Below are positions 22,135 to 31,267 of a stretch of DNA of 52,831 bases, piece by piece. The first letter of the stretch is position 1. Each line of letters starts with the position of its first letter. Position numbers and translations under genes: made by a program. The stretch covers positions 1 to 52,831 of the forward strand of contig VXTP01000016.1 in assembly GCA_009837395.1 (NCBI GenBank). Direction: 5' to 3'. This stretch comes from Gemmatimonadota bacterium (GTDB lineage: Bacteria; JAAXHH01). The notes under the pieces were generated by a model that was not told where the DNA came from, did not search any database, and worked only from the letters and a program-made list of their open reading frames with translations.

Positions 22135-23529
22135 ATGATACTCAACCAGTACTACCTGGGCTGTCTCGCCCATGCGTCCTATTTCCTCGGGGACGAATCC
22201 TCCGGCGTCGCGGCCGTCGTGGACCCGCAGCGCGACATCGGCCAGTACATCGAAGAGGCCGAAGCCCGTAACATGACCATCGGCCATGTCTTCCTGACCC
22301 ATTTCCACGCCGATTTCGCCGCGGGCCACCTGGAACTGAGGGACCGTACCGGCGCCATGATCCACCTCGGGGCGCGCGCCGAGGCGGATTACCCCTTCGA
22401 GCCGATGAGGGACGGCGGCGGCATGGATCTGGGCCGGATTCGGCTCGCGTTTCTCGAGACGCCCGGGCATTCTCCCGAGTCCGTCTGCATCCTGGTCTTC
22501 GATCCCGATGGGGCGGCCTCACCTTACGCCGTGCTGACCGGGGACACCCTGTTCATCGGCGACGTGGGCCGTCCGGACCTTCGGGCCGCGCTCGGTTGGA
22601 AGGCCGAGGACCTCGCCGACCTGCTCTACGATTCCCTCCACGGGAAGCTGATTCCGGCGACCATCGACGAGACGCTCGTCTACCCCGCGCACGGCGCCGG
22701 CTCGTTGTGCGGCAAGAACCTGAGTACGGACACGGTGTCCACCATGGGAGATCAGAGGAAGTACAACTACGCCCTGCAGCCCATGGACCGGGCGACCTTT
22801 ACCCGCCTCATCACGACGGACCAGCCCGAGGCGCCTTCGTACTTCACCTACGACGCCGCGTTCAACGCGCAGGAACACGAAACGCTGGATCATCTGCTGA
22901 AGCGCAACCTGAACCCCCTTTCATTGGAGGAGGTGTTGCGCAAGGTGGAAGACGGCGCCCAGTTGCTCGACACGCGGGACGCCGCGGACTATGAGGGCGC
23001 GCACCTGAAGGGGAGCATCAACATCGGCCTCGGGGGCCAGTACGCCAGCTGGGCGGGCACCCTGCTGCCGCGGGACCGGCCGATCGTGCTGGTCACGGAA
23101 TCGGGCGCCGAGGAGGAATCCGCCCTGCGTCTGGGACGCATCGGCTTCGACCATATCGCGGGATATCTGAAGGGCGGCATGCACGCACTGGATGAACGGC
23201 CCGACCTGTTGAGCCGGACCGACCGCATCACCGCGGCGGCGCTCCGGGACCAGTTGGACTCGGAACGCCCGCCCCTGGTGCTCGACATCCGGACCAGCCA
23301 GGAACGCGCCGCCAGGTCCATACGGGGCAGCCTCCACGTTCCCCTGAACCACCTGGAGGAACGACTGGGCGAGATCCCCACCGGCACCACGGTGGTCGTC
23401 CAGTGCGCCGGCGGTTATCGTTCCGCCATGGCGGCCAGCATCCTGAAGCGGAACGGTATCGCGGACGTGATGGACCTGGTCGGGGGCCTGGCGGCCTGGG
23501 AGGCCGTCCAGCGCGAGGCCGCGGATTGA
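22135..23529 (+). CDS. Metallo-beta-lactamase/double-rhodanese protein, persulfide dioxygenase-like
   Basis: 464 residues from ATG 22135 (AGGAG, seven-base spacing). Domain 1 (1-240) is an ETHE1-like metallo-beta-lactamase with THFHADFAAGHLEL, GHSPESV and GDTLFIGDVGRPDL. Domain 2 (about 270-360) is a rhodanese fold whose loop reads VTESGAEEE, without a catalytic cysteine. Domain 3 (about 375-464) is an intact rhodanese with QCAGGYRSAMA. The family oxidises glutathione or protein persulfides to sulfite and transfers sulfane sulfur. The His-to-Phe change in the HxHxDH motif (HADF) is usual in this subfamily. Confidence 0.9.
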   Translation: MILNQYYLGCLAHASYFLGDESSGVAAVVDPQRDIGQYIEEAEARNMTIGHVFLTHFHADFAAGHLELRDRTGAMIHLGARAEADYPFEPMRDGGGMDLGRIRLAFLETPGHSPESVCILVFDPDGAASPYAVLTGDTLFIGDVGRPDLRAALGWKAEDLADLLYDSLHGKLIPATIDETLVYPAHGAGSLCGKNLSTDTVSTMGDQRKYNYALQPMDRATFTRLITTDQPEAPSYFTYDAAFNAQEHETLDHLLKRNLNPLSLEEVLRKVEDGAQLLDTRDAADYEGAHLKGSINIGLGGQYASWAGTLLPRDRPIVLVTESGAEEESALRLGRIGFDHIAGYLKGGMHALDERPDLLSRTDRITAAALRDQLDSERPPLVLDIRTSQERAARSIRGSLHVPLNHLEERLGEIPTGTTVVVQCAGGYRSAMAASILKRNGIADVMDLVGGLAAWEAVQREAAD

Positions 23530-23598
23530 CCTGCTGGCCGGGCCTGCGCCTGCACCCGCGCCGAACAGGCCGGATAGGCTACACTCACCGTGCCGGTC

Positions 23599-24516
23599 TC
23601 ATTTATACATGGGTACGTTGAATTCCATGAGATCCCGCGCGACGCGGGTGGCGGGAAAGACCTTGCGCGCTTCGGCGGCCAGCGGCCCATCCTGCATGTA
23701 GCGGGAACTGATATGGGTCAGCACGAGGTTGCCGACCTTCGCGCGCCGGGCGATGCGGGCGGCCTGCACGACCGTCGAGTGGTGCTTCTGCCGGGCCTGC
23801 GCCCGCAGGTCGTCGCTGAACATGCCGTCGTGGATCAGCACGTCCGCCTCGAGGGCGAGCGACACTACCTGGTCGCACGGCCGGGTATCCGTGGCGTACA
23901 CGATCTTCCGGCCCCGCCGGGCGGGACCCAGTACCTGGTCTGGCTCGATCACCCGTCCATCCCGCAGCGTCACGGCCTCACCCGCCTGCAGCCGCCCGTA
24001 TAGCGGTCCCGGCGGTATGCCCATCCGCCGCGCTTCCTCGACCTGGAACTGACCGGGCCGCTCCCTTTCCTGGAAGGCGAACGCCAGCGTAAAGCAGCTG
24101 TGGTCCACGGGTACGGCCTCGACGAAGACCGTATCGTCCTCGGAGACCAGGCCGCCCCGGGTCTCCGTGACGATCACGGGGAAGGGGCACTGGTGGCCCA
24201 GAAAGCGCCGGTTGCCTTCCACGAATTCTGAAATGCCCGGAGGGCCGTGGATGTTCAGGGCCCGTTCCCTGGGTATCTGCCCCATGGTCATCAGCAGGCC
24301 GGGCAGTCCCATTACGTGGTCGCCGTGCAGATGGGAAATGTAGATCCGCTCGATCTTGCTCAGCGGCAACTTCGCCCGGACCATCTGCGTCTGCGTGCCC
24401 TCCCCGCAGTCGAAGAGGAACACGCGGCCGTCGCACTGGACGGCAACGGCCGGCAGGTTTCGCGTCAGGGTCGGAATGGCGCCTCCGGAGCCCAGTATAA
24501 CGATGTCAATGGTCAT
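23599..24516 (-). CDS. rnz: Ribonuclease Z
   Basis: 305 residues, the short bacterial form. It cuts tRNA precursors after the discriminator base, important here because none of the five tRNA genes in the window encodes CCA. Zinc-site motifs: YISHLHGDHVMGLPGLL, VPVDHSCFTLAF, YATDTRPCDQVV and LVLTHISSRY. N-terminus IDIVILGSGGAIPTLTRNLP is typical. ATG 24516 is taken in preference to a much longer upstream frame that runs through folP. It is the last gene of the tilS-hpt-ftsH-folP-rnz operon. Confidence 0.95.
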   Translation of the reverse strand: MTIDIVILGSGGAIPTLTRNLPAVAVQCDGRVFLFDCGEGTQTQMVRAKLPLSKIERIYISHLHGDHVMGLPGLLMTMGQIPRERALNIHGPPGISEFVEGNRRFLGHQCPFPVIVTETRGGLVSEDDTVFVEAVPVDHSCFTLAFAFQERERPGQFQVEEARRMGIPPGPLYGRLQAGEAVTLRDGRVIEPDQVLGPARRGRKIVYATDTRPCDQVVSLALEADVLIHDGMFSDDLRAQARQKHHSTVVQAARIARRAKVGNLVLTHISSRYMQDGPLAAEARKVFPATRVARDLMEFNVPMYK

Positions 24517-24551
24517 GATGGAAGATGGATGGCCTTGTTTTCGGTGGGCGT

Positions 24552-25406
24552 CTACGCCTGCCGCGCCTTGCGGATCGCGTCGGTCATGCGGACCACGCGG
24601 CTCATTTCCCTGACATCGTGGACCCTGACGATGCTGGCGCCGTTGGCGACGCTGAGCGCGACCGCGGCCGCCGTGCCCTCCATCCGGTCGTCTTTCTCCG
24701 CGTCGAGCACACGGCCGATGAAGGACTTCCGCGACGGGCCGATCAGAATGGGACGATTCAGTTGCCGGAATGATGCCAGGGACCGGATCAGGAGCAGGTT
24801 GTCGCTGAGCCGTTTGCCGAAACCGATGCCGGGATCGACAATGATCCGCGATCTCCGGATGCCGTGCGCCACGGCATGGGCCATGCGCGCGTCCAGCCAC
24901 TCGACGATTTCACCCACGGTATCCCGGTAGCCGGGATTCCGCTGCATGTCCCGCGGTGTTCCCGCCGTATGCATGATTACCACGGGAACGCCTTCAGCGG
25001 CGACCGTCCCCGTCATATCCGGATCGGCGGTCAAGCCGCTGACGTCGTTCACCATCCGGGCCCCGGCGCCTATGGCTCTGCGGGCGACTTCCGCCTTTCG
25101 CGTATCGATGGACACCGGTTGTTCGATCCGGTCCTTCAGTTTTTCAATAACGGGAATGACCCGCCGAAGTTCTTCCTCCAGTTCGACCGGTTCCGCGCCC
25201 GGCCGGGTGGATTCTCCGCCCACGTCGATGACGTCCGCGCCTTCTTCGGCCAATCGCTGGCCGTGCCGTACGGCCGTCAAAGGGTCCCAGTACCGGCCGC
25301 CGTCATAGAAGGAATCCGGCGTGACGTTGAGGACGCCCATGATCCGTGTGCGTTGCGCACAATCCCAGTGGAACCCGGCACCCTCGATGAACTGTTCATC
25401 ATCCAC
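24552..25406 (-). CDS. folP: Dihydropteroate synthase
   Basis: 284 residues, a TIM barrel joining p-aminobenzoate to dihydropterin pyrophosphate in folate synthesis. Motifs: IMGVLNVTPDSFYDGGRY at the N-terminus, GADVIDVGGESTRPGAEPV, and IIVDPGIGFGKRLSDN for pterin binding; ILIGPSRKSFIG near the C-terminus. The start is GTG at 25406, two bases after the ftsH stop. The ftsH-folP order is widely conserved. Confidence 0.96.
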   Translation of the reverse strand: MDDEQFIEGAGFHWDCAQRTRIMGVLNVTPDSFYDGGRYWDPLTAVRHGQRLAEEGADVIDVGGESTRPGAEPVELEEELRRVIPVIEKLKDRIEQPVSIDTRKAEVARRAIGAGARMVNDVSGLTADPDMTGTVAAEGVPVVIMHTAGTPRDMQRNPGYRDTVGEIVEWLDARMAHAVAHGIRRSRIIVDPGIGFGKRLSDNLLLIRSLASFRQLNRPILIGPSRKSFIGRVLDAEKDDRMEGTAAAVALSVANGASIVRVHDVREMSRVVRMTDAIRKARQA

Positions 25407-25408
25407 GA

Positions 25409-27520
25409 TCAGACTCCGGGTGCGGCCAGGGGAGGCTCCTTGAATGGCGTGGGGGCCGGCGCTTTTTCATCGTCTGTACGAGCCTCCTCCGCCTGCCCGG
25501 CTTCATGCTTCGCGTCCTGCTCCGATGGGGCTTCACGCTTGACGGCCGGTTCCAGCGTTTTCCCCGCGAGCAGCTGTTCCATCTGGCCCCTGTCCAGCGT
25601 TTCATGCTCGAGGAGGGCCTCGGCCATCCGGTGCAGGGCGTCTTCCCGTTTCGAAATGATGGATTCCGCACGCTGCCGGCAGGCATCCAGGATGCTTCTC
25701 ATGTCCTCGTCGACCTTCACGGCCGTCTTGTTGCTGTAATCCCGCTTCCGGGTGAGTTCCCGGCCCAGGAATACTTCACCTTCCTGGTTGCCGAGAGCCA
25801 GGGGGCCGAGTTCGCCCATCCCCCAGCCGCAGACCATGTGACGCGCCAGTTCCGTGGCGCGCTTGATGTCGTCGCCGGCCCCGTTGAATGTGTCACCGAC
25901 CCCGATGCGTTCCGCCACCTGTCCGGCCAGCAGGCACGCGATCTGGCCCCGGCACCAGGCTTCCGAATACAGGTACTGGTCTTCCTCCGGAATGGAGTAG
26001 GTGATCCCGAGGGCCTGCCCGCGAGGTATAATGGTGACGCTGTGCGGAGAGTCGATCTCGGGGATCAGGGCGGCAGTCAGGGCGTGGCCGCTTTCGTGGT
26101 AGGCCACGGTCCTGCGCTCTTCTTCCGACATGACCAGCTGGTGTTCCGAGCCCATGACGATGCGGTCCCTGGCGCGTTCGAGGTGCGACATGGCGATCCG
26201 CTTGTGATCTTCCCGTGCGGCGAGGAGGGCCGCCTCGTTCATGATGTTCTCCAGGTCCGCGCCCGACATGCCCGGCGTGAGCCTGGCCATGGTCTTAAGG
26301 TTCACGCACTCCGCCAGCGGCTTGCCCTTCGCCTTGATTCCCAGGATCTGCTCGCGCCCCCTGACGTCAGGCCGGTCCACGGTGACGTGCCGGTCGAACC
26401 GTCCGGGACGGAGCAGCGCCGGGTCCAGCACGTCGGGGCGGTTCGTGGCGGCGATGAGGACCACCCCGCTGTTCGGCTCGAAACCGTCCATTTCCACGAG
26501 CAACTGGTTCAGCGTCTGCTCCCGCTCATCGTGCCCGCCGCCCAGGCCCGCGCCCCGGTGGCGGCCCACGGCGTCCAGCTCGTCGATGAAGATGATGCAC
26601 GGCGCGTTCTCCTTGCCCTGTTTGAACAGGTCCCGCACCCTGGACGCGCCGACCCCCACGAACATCTCCATGAAATCCGCGCCGCTCATGGTGAAGAAAG
26701 GAACGCCCGCTTCACCGGAAACCGCGCGGGCCAGGAGGGTCTTTCCCGTGCCGGGCGGACCCAGCAGGAGCACGCCTTTCGGAATGCGCGCGCCGAACCG
26801 GCTGAACTTCTCCGGATGCTTGAGAAACGCCACGACCTCCTGCAGGTCGCGCTTCGCCTCTTCGACGCCCGCCACTTCGCTGAACTTCACGCCTTCGCGC
26901 TCTCCCGTAAGCCTGGCCTGGCTCTTCCCCATGGAAAAGAGCCCCTTCTGGCCGCCCTGCATCTGGCGGAAGATGAGGATCCCCAGACCGATGATGAGGA
27001 GCAGCGGCAGCCAGGTGACCAGGTGCGCATACCAGGGGCTCGATTTCGGCCGCGCGGTGATGGTTACGTCTTTCCGCACCAGTTCGTCGATCAGTTCCGT
27101 ATCTTCGAAAGGTATCTCGACCTTGAATCGGGTCTCCATGGATTCCCGGCCGCCGGGCACGGGTGTACTGACCCCGTTTCTGAATTCACCGACGATGGTC
27201 TTTTCGAGTATCGTAACGCTGAGGATGTTCCCGTTGGCCAGGTGGTCCCGGAAAGTGGAGTATCCGATTTCCATCCCGTCGGACCGGTTCCGGCTGAAGA
27301 ACTGTACCAGCACTACCGACAGCAGGGCCAGGAGAACCCACATGACGATGGTGCGGGTACGGCGAGGCGCTTGCTGCCGGTTGCCGCGACCCCGACCGGG
27401 CGCTTGCTGCCGGTTGCCGCGACCCTGGCCGGGTGTTTGCTGCCGGTTGCCGCGATTCTGGTCCGGTGGGGCGGGGCGTCGTCCCCGCGGCCCTTCCTTG
27501 TGCTGCCTGGAGTTCGTCAT
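25409..27520 (-). CDS. ftsH: ATP-dependent zinc metalloprotease FtsH
   Basis: 703 residues from ATG 27520 ([13 protein letters not shown]). Membrane-anchored hexameric AAA+ protease for misfolded membrane proteins and regulatory targets. Order: a basic, repeat-rich N-terminal tail with three 11-residue GNRQQ(A/T)PG repeats, TM1, periplasmic domain, TM2 ([19 protein letters not shown]), Walker [14 protein letters not shown], Walker [30 protein letters not shown], and the zinc site HESGHA. The N-terminal extension is longer than usual (FtsH often begins 10-20 residues before TM1). ATG 27520 has no strong ribosome site; the frame is open to 27610. Confidence 0.96.
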   Translation of the reverse strand: MTNSRQHKEGPRGRRPAPPDQNRGNRQQTPGQGRGNRQQAPGRGRGNRQQAPRRTRTIVMWVLLALLSVVLVQFFSRNRSDGMEIGYSTFRDHLANGNILSVTILEKTIVGEFRNGVSTPVPGGRESMETRFKVEIPFEDTELIDELVRKDVTITARPKSSPWYAHLVTWLPLLLIIGLGILIFRQMQGGQKGLFSMGKSQARLTGEREGVKFSEVAGVEEAKRDLQEVVAFLKHPEKFSRFGARIPKGVLLLGPPGTGKTLLARAVSGEAGVPFFTMSGADFMEMFVGVGASRVRDLFKQGKENAPCIIFIDELDAVGRHRGAGLGGGHDEREQTLNQLLVEMDGFEPNSGVVLIAATNRPDVLDPALLRPGRFDRHVTVDRPDVRGREQILGIKAKGKPLAECVNLKTMARLTPGMSGADLENIMNEAALLAAREDHKRIAMSHLERARDRIVMGSEHQLVMSEEERRTVAYHESGHALTAALIPEIDSPHSVTIIPRGQALGITYSIPEEDQYLYSEAWCRGQIACLLAGQVAERIGVGDTFNGAGDDIKRATELARHMVCGWGMGELGPLALGNQEGEVFLGRELTRKRDYSNKTAVKVDEDMRSILDACRQRAESIISKREDALHRMAEALLEHETLDRGQMEQLLAGKTLEPAVKREAPSEQDAKHEAGQAEEARTDDEKAPAPTPFKEPPLAAPGV
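27368..27466. repeat. 33-bp in-frame triplication in ftsH
   Basis: Three tandem 33-base units (27368, 27401, 27434) containing TTGCTGCCGGTTGCCGCGA encode three copies of an 11-residue GNRQQ-type peptide in the cytoplasmic N-tail of FtsH. Confidence 0.93.
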
Positions 27521-27612
27521 TTGAACTTGCCCGTCCCGAGTGCTTGTGCGCTGCGCCAATAAATAAGCGTGAGGATATGCGAGGCCGTATTCACGCCCGC
27601 ATGCCCCCACGC

Positions 27613-28128
27613 TCAGGCATCCTGTTCATCGACCACGGCGACGTACGGCAGGTCCCGGTACCGCTCACCCCAGTCGAGGCCGTACCCGACGACGAAATCG
27701 CCCGGTATGTCGAAACCCCGGTAATCGATCGTCACGGGCCCCCGTTGCGCCCCCGGTTTGACCAGCAAGGCGCATACCTTCAGGGACAACGGTTCCTGCT
27801 TCGTCAACACTTCCGTAAGATAGCCCAGCGTCAGCCCCGTGTCAACGATGTCCTCCACGATCACGGCGTGCCGTCCGCGGATGTTCACATCGAAAATATC
27901 GGCCTTTACGACGCCGCCGGAAACCTGCCCCTTCCCATAGGATGAAGCGCGTACGAAGTCGATGGCGTGAGGTACCGTGATTTCCCGCATAAGGTCGGCG
28001 AGGAAGACCACGCACCCCTTGAGACATCCGATGAGTACCGGGTTCTTCTCCCGGTAGTCCTTGGAGAGTTGCGCACCGAGGCTGCTGACCTTCTCTGCGA
28101 TCTGTTCTTCGGTGAGCAGGATTCTCAT
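27613..28128 (-). CDS. hpt: Hypoxanthine phosphoribosyltransferase
   Basis: 171 residues from ATG 28128, overlapping the tilS stop as TGATG. It salvages hypoxanthine (and often guanine) with PRPP. The PRPP-binding loop is VIVEDIVDTGLTLGYL, the N-terminal motif is PVLIGCLKGCVVFLADL, and VVGYGLDWGERYRDLPYVAVV forms the C-terminal purine pocket. tilS-hpt-ftsH is a strongly conserved order. Confidence 0.95.
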   Translation of the reverse strand: MRILLTEEQIAEKVSSLGAQLSKDYREKNPVLIGCLKGCVVFLADLMREITVPHAIDFVRASSYGKGQVSGGVVKADIFDVNIRGRHAVIVEDIVDTGLTLGYLTEVLTKQEPLSLKVCALLVKPGAQRGPVTIDYRGFDIPGDFVVGYGLDWGERYRDLPYVAVVDEQDA

Positions 28129-29522
28129 CACTTCGGATCTTTCACCATGAGTTCGGCGACCATCACGCGCCGGGTCTTCCCGGTGACCAGGCCCTCGTTG
28201 CTCTGCCGGTAGCCCGCCACCCAAAGGATCTGCGTTCCGTCCGTGACAACCGGCACGCGGTCGCGCAACAGGCGAGGCACGTCCCATTCGTTGAACAGCT
28301 TCTTCAGGGACTTGTGTCCCGCCAGGCCGAAGGGCGTCATGCGGTCGCCCTGTTCGCGGGAACGCACGGTCCACGGCCGGCGCACGGCCGCCGCATCGAA
28401 AACGGCCCTTTGCGCCGTCGCGCCGGGCGCGGTTTCCGCGGAACCTTCTGCGACGTGGATCGACAGGTTCGTGCCCGGTACCTCTACCTTACCGGGAATC
28501 TCCAGATTCAGTCGGAAAGGCGTTGACAGACCTCGACATAAAACCAGTTCGGACCTGCGGCATTCCATGCGGATCCCGCTGGGCAGTTCATGGATCCGGC
28601 CGACCGGCCCCCGGCCGATCCATGCGCGGGCATCTTCCACCTGGTCGAAACGCAGTCGCTCCTCGTTGCCGCCCAGGGTCCGGACCAGGCGCCGGACCAG
28701 GACGCGCTGCAGGGCAGGCGCCGCGTTCGCCCAGGCATCGAGGTCCAGCCGAAGAATCTTGCCGTCCTCGAGCCGGGTATGATCTGCGAGAAAGGTCGTC
28801 GCCTGTCCGTCCAGGTACTCCGCCTCGCCGCGCGACACGTCGGCGAGGCGCGACAGTCCCTGCACGATATGGGGATTGTACTCCCTTTGCAGCAAGGGTA
28901 CCAGGTGGCGCCGGATCCGGTTGCGGAGCACGTCCTGGTCCTCATTGGTGCGGTCGGCCCGGTAGGACAGGCCGTGCTTCCGTGCGTATTCGGCGATCTC
29001 GCCGGTGGTGACGTCCAGCAGAGGCCGGATGACCCATCCGTCCCTGACCGGCCGGATGGCGGACAGCCCCGAACTGCCGCTGCCGCGCAAGAGCCGCATC
29101 AACACCGTCTCGGCCTGATCGTCCGCCGTATGGCCGGTTGCCACGGAATCCGCATCCTGGTCCAGCAGTACCCTTTTCAGGAATCCGTATCGCACCTCGC
29201 GTGCGCCCTGCTCGACGGAACAGCCGTTCTCCCGGCAGTAGGCGGCGACGTCCGCACGCTCCGCGACGCAGGGCAGCCCCAGGGACGCCGCGTAGTCCAT
29301 GACGAAGGCGGCGTCTTCCCGTCCTTCCCCGCCGCGGAGGCCGTGGTCGAGATGGGCCGCCCCCAATTCCATGTCCGTCTTGCCGCGTAGGCCGTGCAGG
29401 ACGTGCAGGAGGACCACCGAGTCCGCGCCGCCCGAAACCGCGGCGATCACCCGGTCGCCCGCTCTGATCATCCCGTGGCGCCGGACCGTATGCTCGATTT
29501 TATGTTCAATGGTTTCCGGCAT
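28128..29522 (-). CDS. tilS: tRNA-Ile(CAU) lysidine synthetase
   Basis: 464 residues from ATG 29522 (an in-frame ATG at 29537 is possible; neither has a clear ribosome site). TilS adds lysine to C34 of tRNA-Ile(CAU), switching it from Met to Ile decoding. N-terminal PP-loop ATPase: AAVSGGADSVVLLHVL; then LGAAHLDHGLRG, ATGHTADDQAETVLMRLLRG and IRPLLDVTTGEIAEYARKHG; the C-terminal domain has KSLKKLFNEWDVPRLLRDRVPVV. A CAT-anticodon tRNA lies directly upstream, but its acceptor fits elongator Met, not the TilS substrate. Confidence 0.95.
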   Translation of the reverse strand: MPETIEHKIEHTVRRHGMIRAGDRVIAAVSGGADSVVLLHVLHGLRGKTDMELGAAHLDHGLRGGEGREDAAFVMDYAASLGLPCVAERADVAAYCRENGCSVEQGAREVRYGFLKRVLLDQDADSVATGHTADDQAETVLMRLLRGSGSSGLSAIRPVRDGWVIRPLLDVTTGEIAEYARKHGLSYRADRTNEDQDVLRNRIRRHLVPLLQREYNPHIVQGLSRLADVSRGEAEYLDGQATTFLADHTRLEDGKILRLDLDAWANAAPALQRVLVRRLVRTLGGNEERLRFDQVEDARAWIGRGPVGRIHELPSGIRMECRRSELVLCRGLSTPFRLNLEIPGKVEVPGTNLSIHVAEGSAETAPGATAQRAVFDAAAVRRPWTVRSREQGDRMTPFGLAGHKSLKKLFNEWDVPRLLRDRVPVVTDGTQILWVAGYRQSNEGLVTGKTRRVMVAELMVKDPK

Positions 29523-29599
29523 GGGAGATCCCGGCATGAGGATTAGCGGAGGGAGACATAATGAAAATGGCCTTCCGAGTGCAGAAAGGCCATGGAACA

Positions 29600-29673
29600 T
29601 AGCGGCGCAGGGATTCGAACCCCGGACACTCGGATTATGATTCCGATGCTCTGACCAACTGAGCTACGCCGCC
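29600..29673 (-). tRNA. tRNA-Met(CAT), elongator type
   Basis: 74 nt. Acceptor GGCGGCG/CGCCGCT with G1-U72, anticodon loop ATCATAA (CAT), T-loop TTCGAAT. The GGCGG...CCGCT acceptor resembles elongator Met tRNAs; G4-C69 and G5-C68 differ from the C4-G69/C5-G68 pairs typical of the lysidine-carrying tRNA-Ile. First product of the tilS operon; no encoded CCA. Confidence 0.93.
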
Positions 29674-29689
29674 TCGAATCGAACATCCC

Positions 29690-29718
29690 AATATAGACCC
29701 GGACGGGTAGGGTGTCAA
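29690..29718 (-). promoter_or_regulatory. Near-consensus sigma-70 promoter for tRNA-Met-tilS operon
   Basis: Minus strand TTGACA (29718-29713), exactly 17 bases, TATATT (29695-29690). Predicted start near 29683, about ten bases before the mature tRNA. Strongest promoter in the window. Confidence 0.88.
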
Positions 29719-29831
29719 GGCATTAACCGGTTCGTTCAGCCGGCTCCAATGTGAATGTTATTGACCTGCGAATAGGGATGTATTACACATGTTTATGCTT
29801 GATTTCACAGGCATTTCCGTCGAGGTGAGGA

Positions 29832-31259
29832 TTGGCTGAAACCGATTCGAATATCGCCGCTGATCCGGTAGCCGATACCGAAGACGAAGGTCTCGTCAGG
29901 GGGCTCGGTCCCCTCGAAGCCACGACCATCATCGTGGGCGGCGTTATCGGTTCCGGCATCTTCCAGGCGCCGAGCGCCATCGCCTCCAACGTAGGCTCGC
30001 CGGGCATGAGCCTGCTCGTCTGGCTGGTCTGCGGCCTCCTCGCCCTGTGCGGCGGGCTCTGCATCGCCGAACTCGGCGCCATGCTGCCCCGGACCGGCGG
30101 CCAGTACATCTACGTCCGCGAAGCCTACCGCAGGCGCTGGGTCACCTTCATCTACGGCTGGTCCGCCTTCTGGCTCGTGTGGCCGGTTTCCATCGCCGCC
30201 GTCGCCAATGTCTTCGCCAATTACCTGGCCAGCGTGGTCAATATCATCACAGCCGACCCGGGCGGCCAGGGCATCGTCCTGAGCGACGGCGCCCAGGCGG
30301 TGATCGCCTCGGCGTGCGTGTTGGTCCTGATGATGATCAACGTGGTCGGCGTCCGATGGAGCGGCCGGGTCACCAACCTGTTTACCTTCATCAAGGTGGC
30401 CGCACTCGGCGGACTTATCCTGCTGGGCCTGTTCATGGCCGAGAAGGGATCGTTGGATCATTTCTCGCCGTTGTTCGGCGGCGGCGGCGGGACGGCCGTG
30501 GGCGGATTCGCACTGGGCGCTTTCGGCGCGGCCATGGTGACCGGCCTGTTCTCGTACGAAGGATGGACCTTTTCCAGTTACGTCGCCGGGGAGATGCGCG
30601 ACCCGCGCCGCAATCTCCCGCTGTCGATCATCGTCGGCATTCTCTTCGTCATCGTGATCTACCTGGCGGCGAACTTCGTGTACATCCTGGTCCTGCCCTT
30701 CGAGCAGGTCCAGACCTCGCAGTGGATCGCGGCGGACGTGATGAAGGTCCTGCTGGGCGACGGGGGCGCCCTCTTCATCTCGATCGGCGTGATGTGTTCC
30801 ACCTTCGGAGGGGTGAACGTCCACATGCTGGTGGCTCCCCGACTGTTTTTCGCCCAGAGCAGGGACGGTCTTTTCTTCAAGGGGCTCAGCCGCGCACACC
30901 CCAGGTTCCGCACGCCGGCGGCGTCCATACTGGCCCAGGGCATTCTGGCCGCCCTGTTCGCGCTGACGCCGAGATTCGAGGATATCATCTCTTACGGCTC
31001 CTTCACTTCGTACTTTTTTTCCATCCTCGCGATCGCCGCGGTCATCGTGCTGCGCTACAGCCGGCCCGACGCGAAGCGACCTTACCGGACCTGGGGCTAT
31101 CCGGTTACGCCCCTGCTCTTCCTCGCCGTCATATCCGGATACCTGGTGTCTCTGCTGACCAACGTGGCGTTCATCTACAATACGCTCATCGGCCTGGCCA
31201 TCGTCGCCGCCGGCTTTCCCTTCTACTTCTACTGGGAAAAGAAAAACAAAGGAAACTGA
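29832..31259 (+). CDS. APC-family amino-acid permease
   Basis: 475 residues with about twelve hydrophobic helices. The TM1 signature GGVIGSGIFQAPSAIA is the unwound substrate-binding helix of amino acid-polyamine-cation carriers; LPRTGGQYIYVREAYRRRWV and SYEGWTFSSYVAGEMRDPRRNLP match the LAT/serine-threonine exchanger branch. Start TTG 29832 has GAGGTGAGGA just upstream and lies at the end of the divergent region from tRNA-Met. The amino acid taken up cannot be told. A CorA-like gene begins eight bases after its stop. Confidence 0.92.
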   Translation: MAETDSNIAADPVADTEDEGLVRGLGPLEATTIIVGGVIGSGIFQAPSAIASNVGSPGMSLLVWLVCGLLALCGGLCIAELGAMLPRTGGQYIYVREAYRRRWVTFIYGWSAFWLVWPVSIAAVANVFANYLASVVNIITADPGGQGIVLSDGAQAVIASACVLVLMMINVVGVRWSGRVTNLFTFIKVAALGGLILLGLFMAEKGSLDHFSPLFGGGGGTAVGGFALGAFGAAMVTGLFSYEGWTFSSYVAGEMRDPRRNLPLSIIVGILFVIVIYLAANFVYILVLPFEQVQTSQWIAADVMKVLLGDGGALFISIGVMCSTFGGVNVHMLVAPRLFFAQSRDGLFFKGLSRAHPRFRTPAASILAQGILAALFALTPRFEDIISYGSFTSYFFSILAIAAVIVLRYSRPDAKRPYRTWGYPVTPLLFLAVISGYLVSLLTNVAFIYNTLIGLAIVAAGFPFYFYWEKKNKGN

Positions 31260-31267
31260 GGGATTTC

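Noticed and set aside
29600-29673. tRNA-Ile(CAU), substrate of the adjacent TilS
   Set aside because: Acceptor pairs G4-C69 and G5-C68 and overall sequence match elongator Met rather than the lysidine tRNA.
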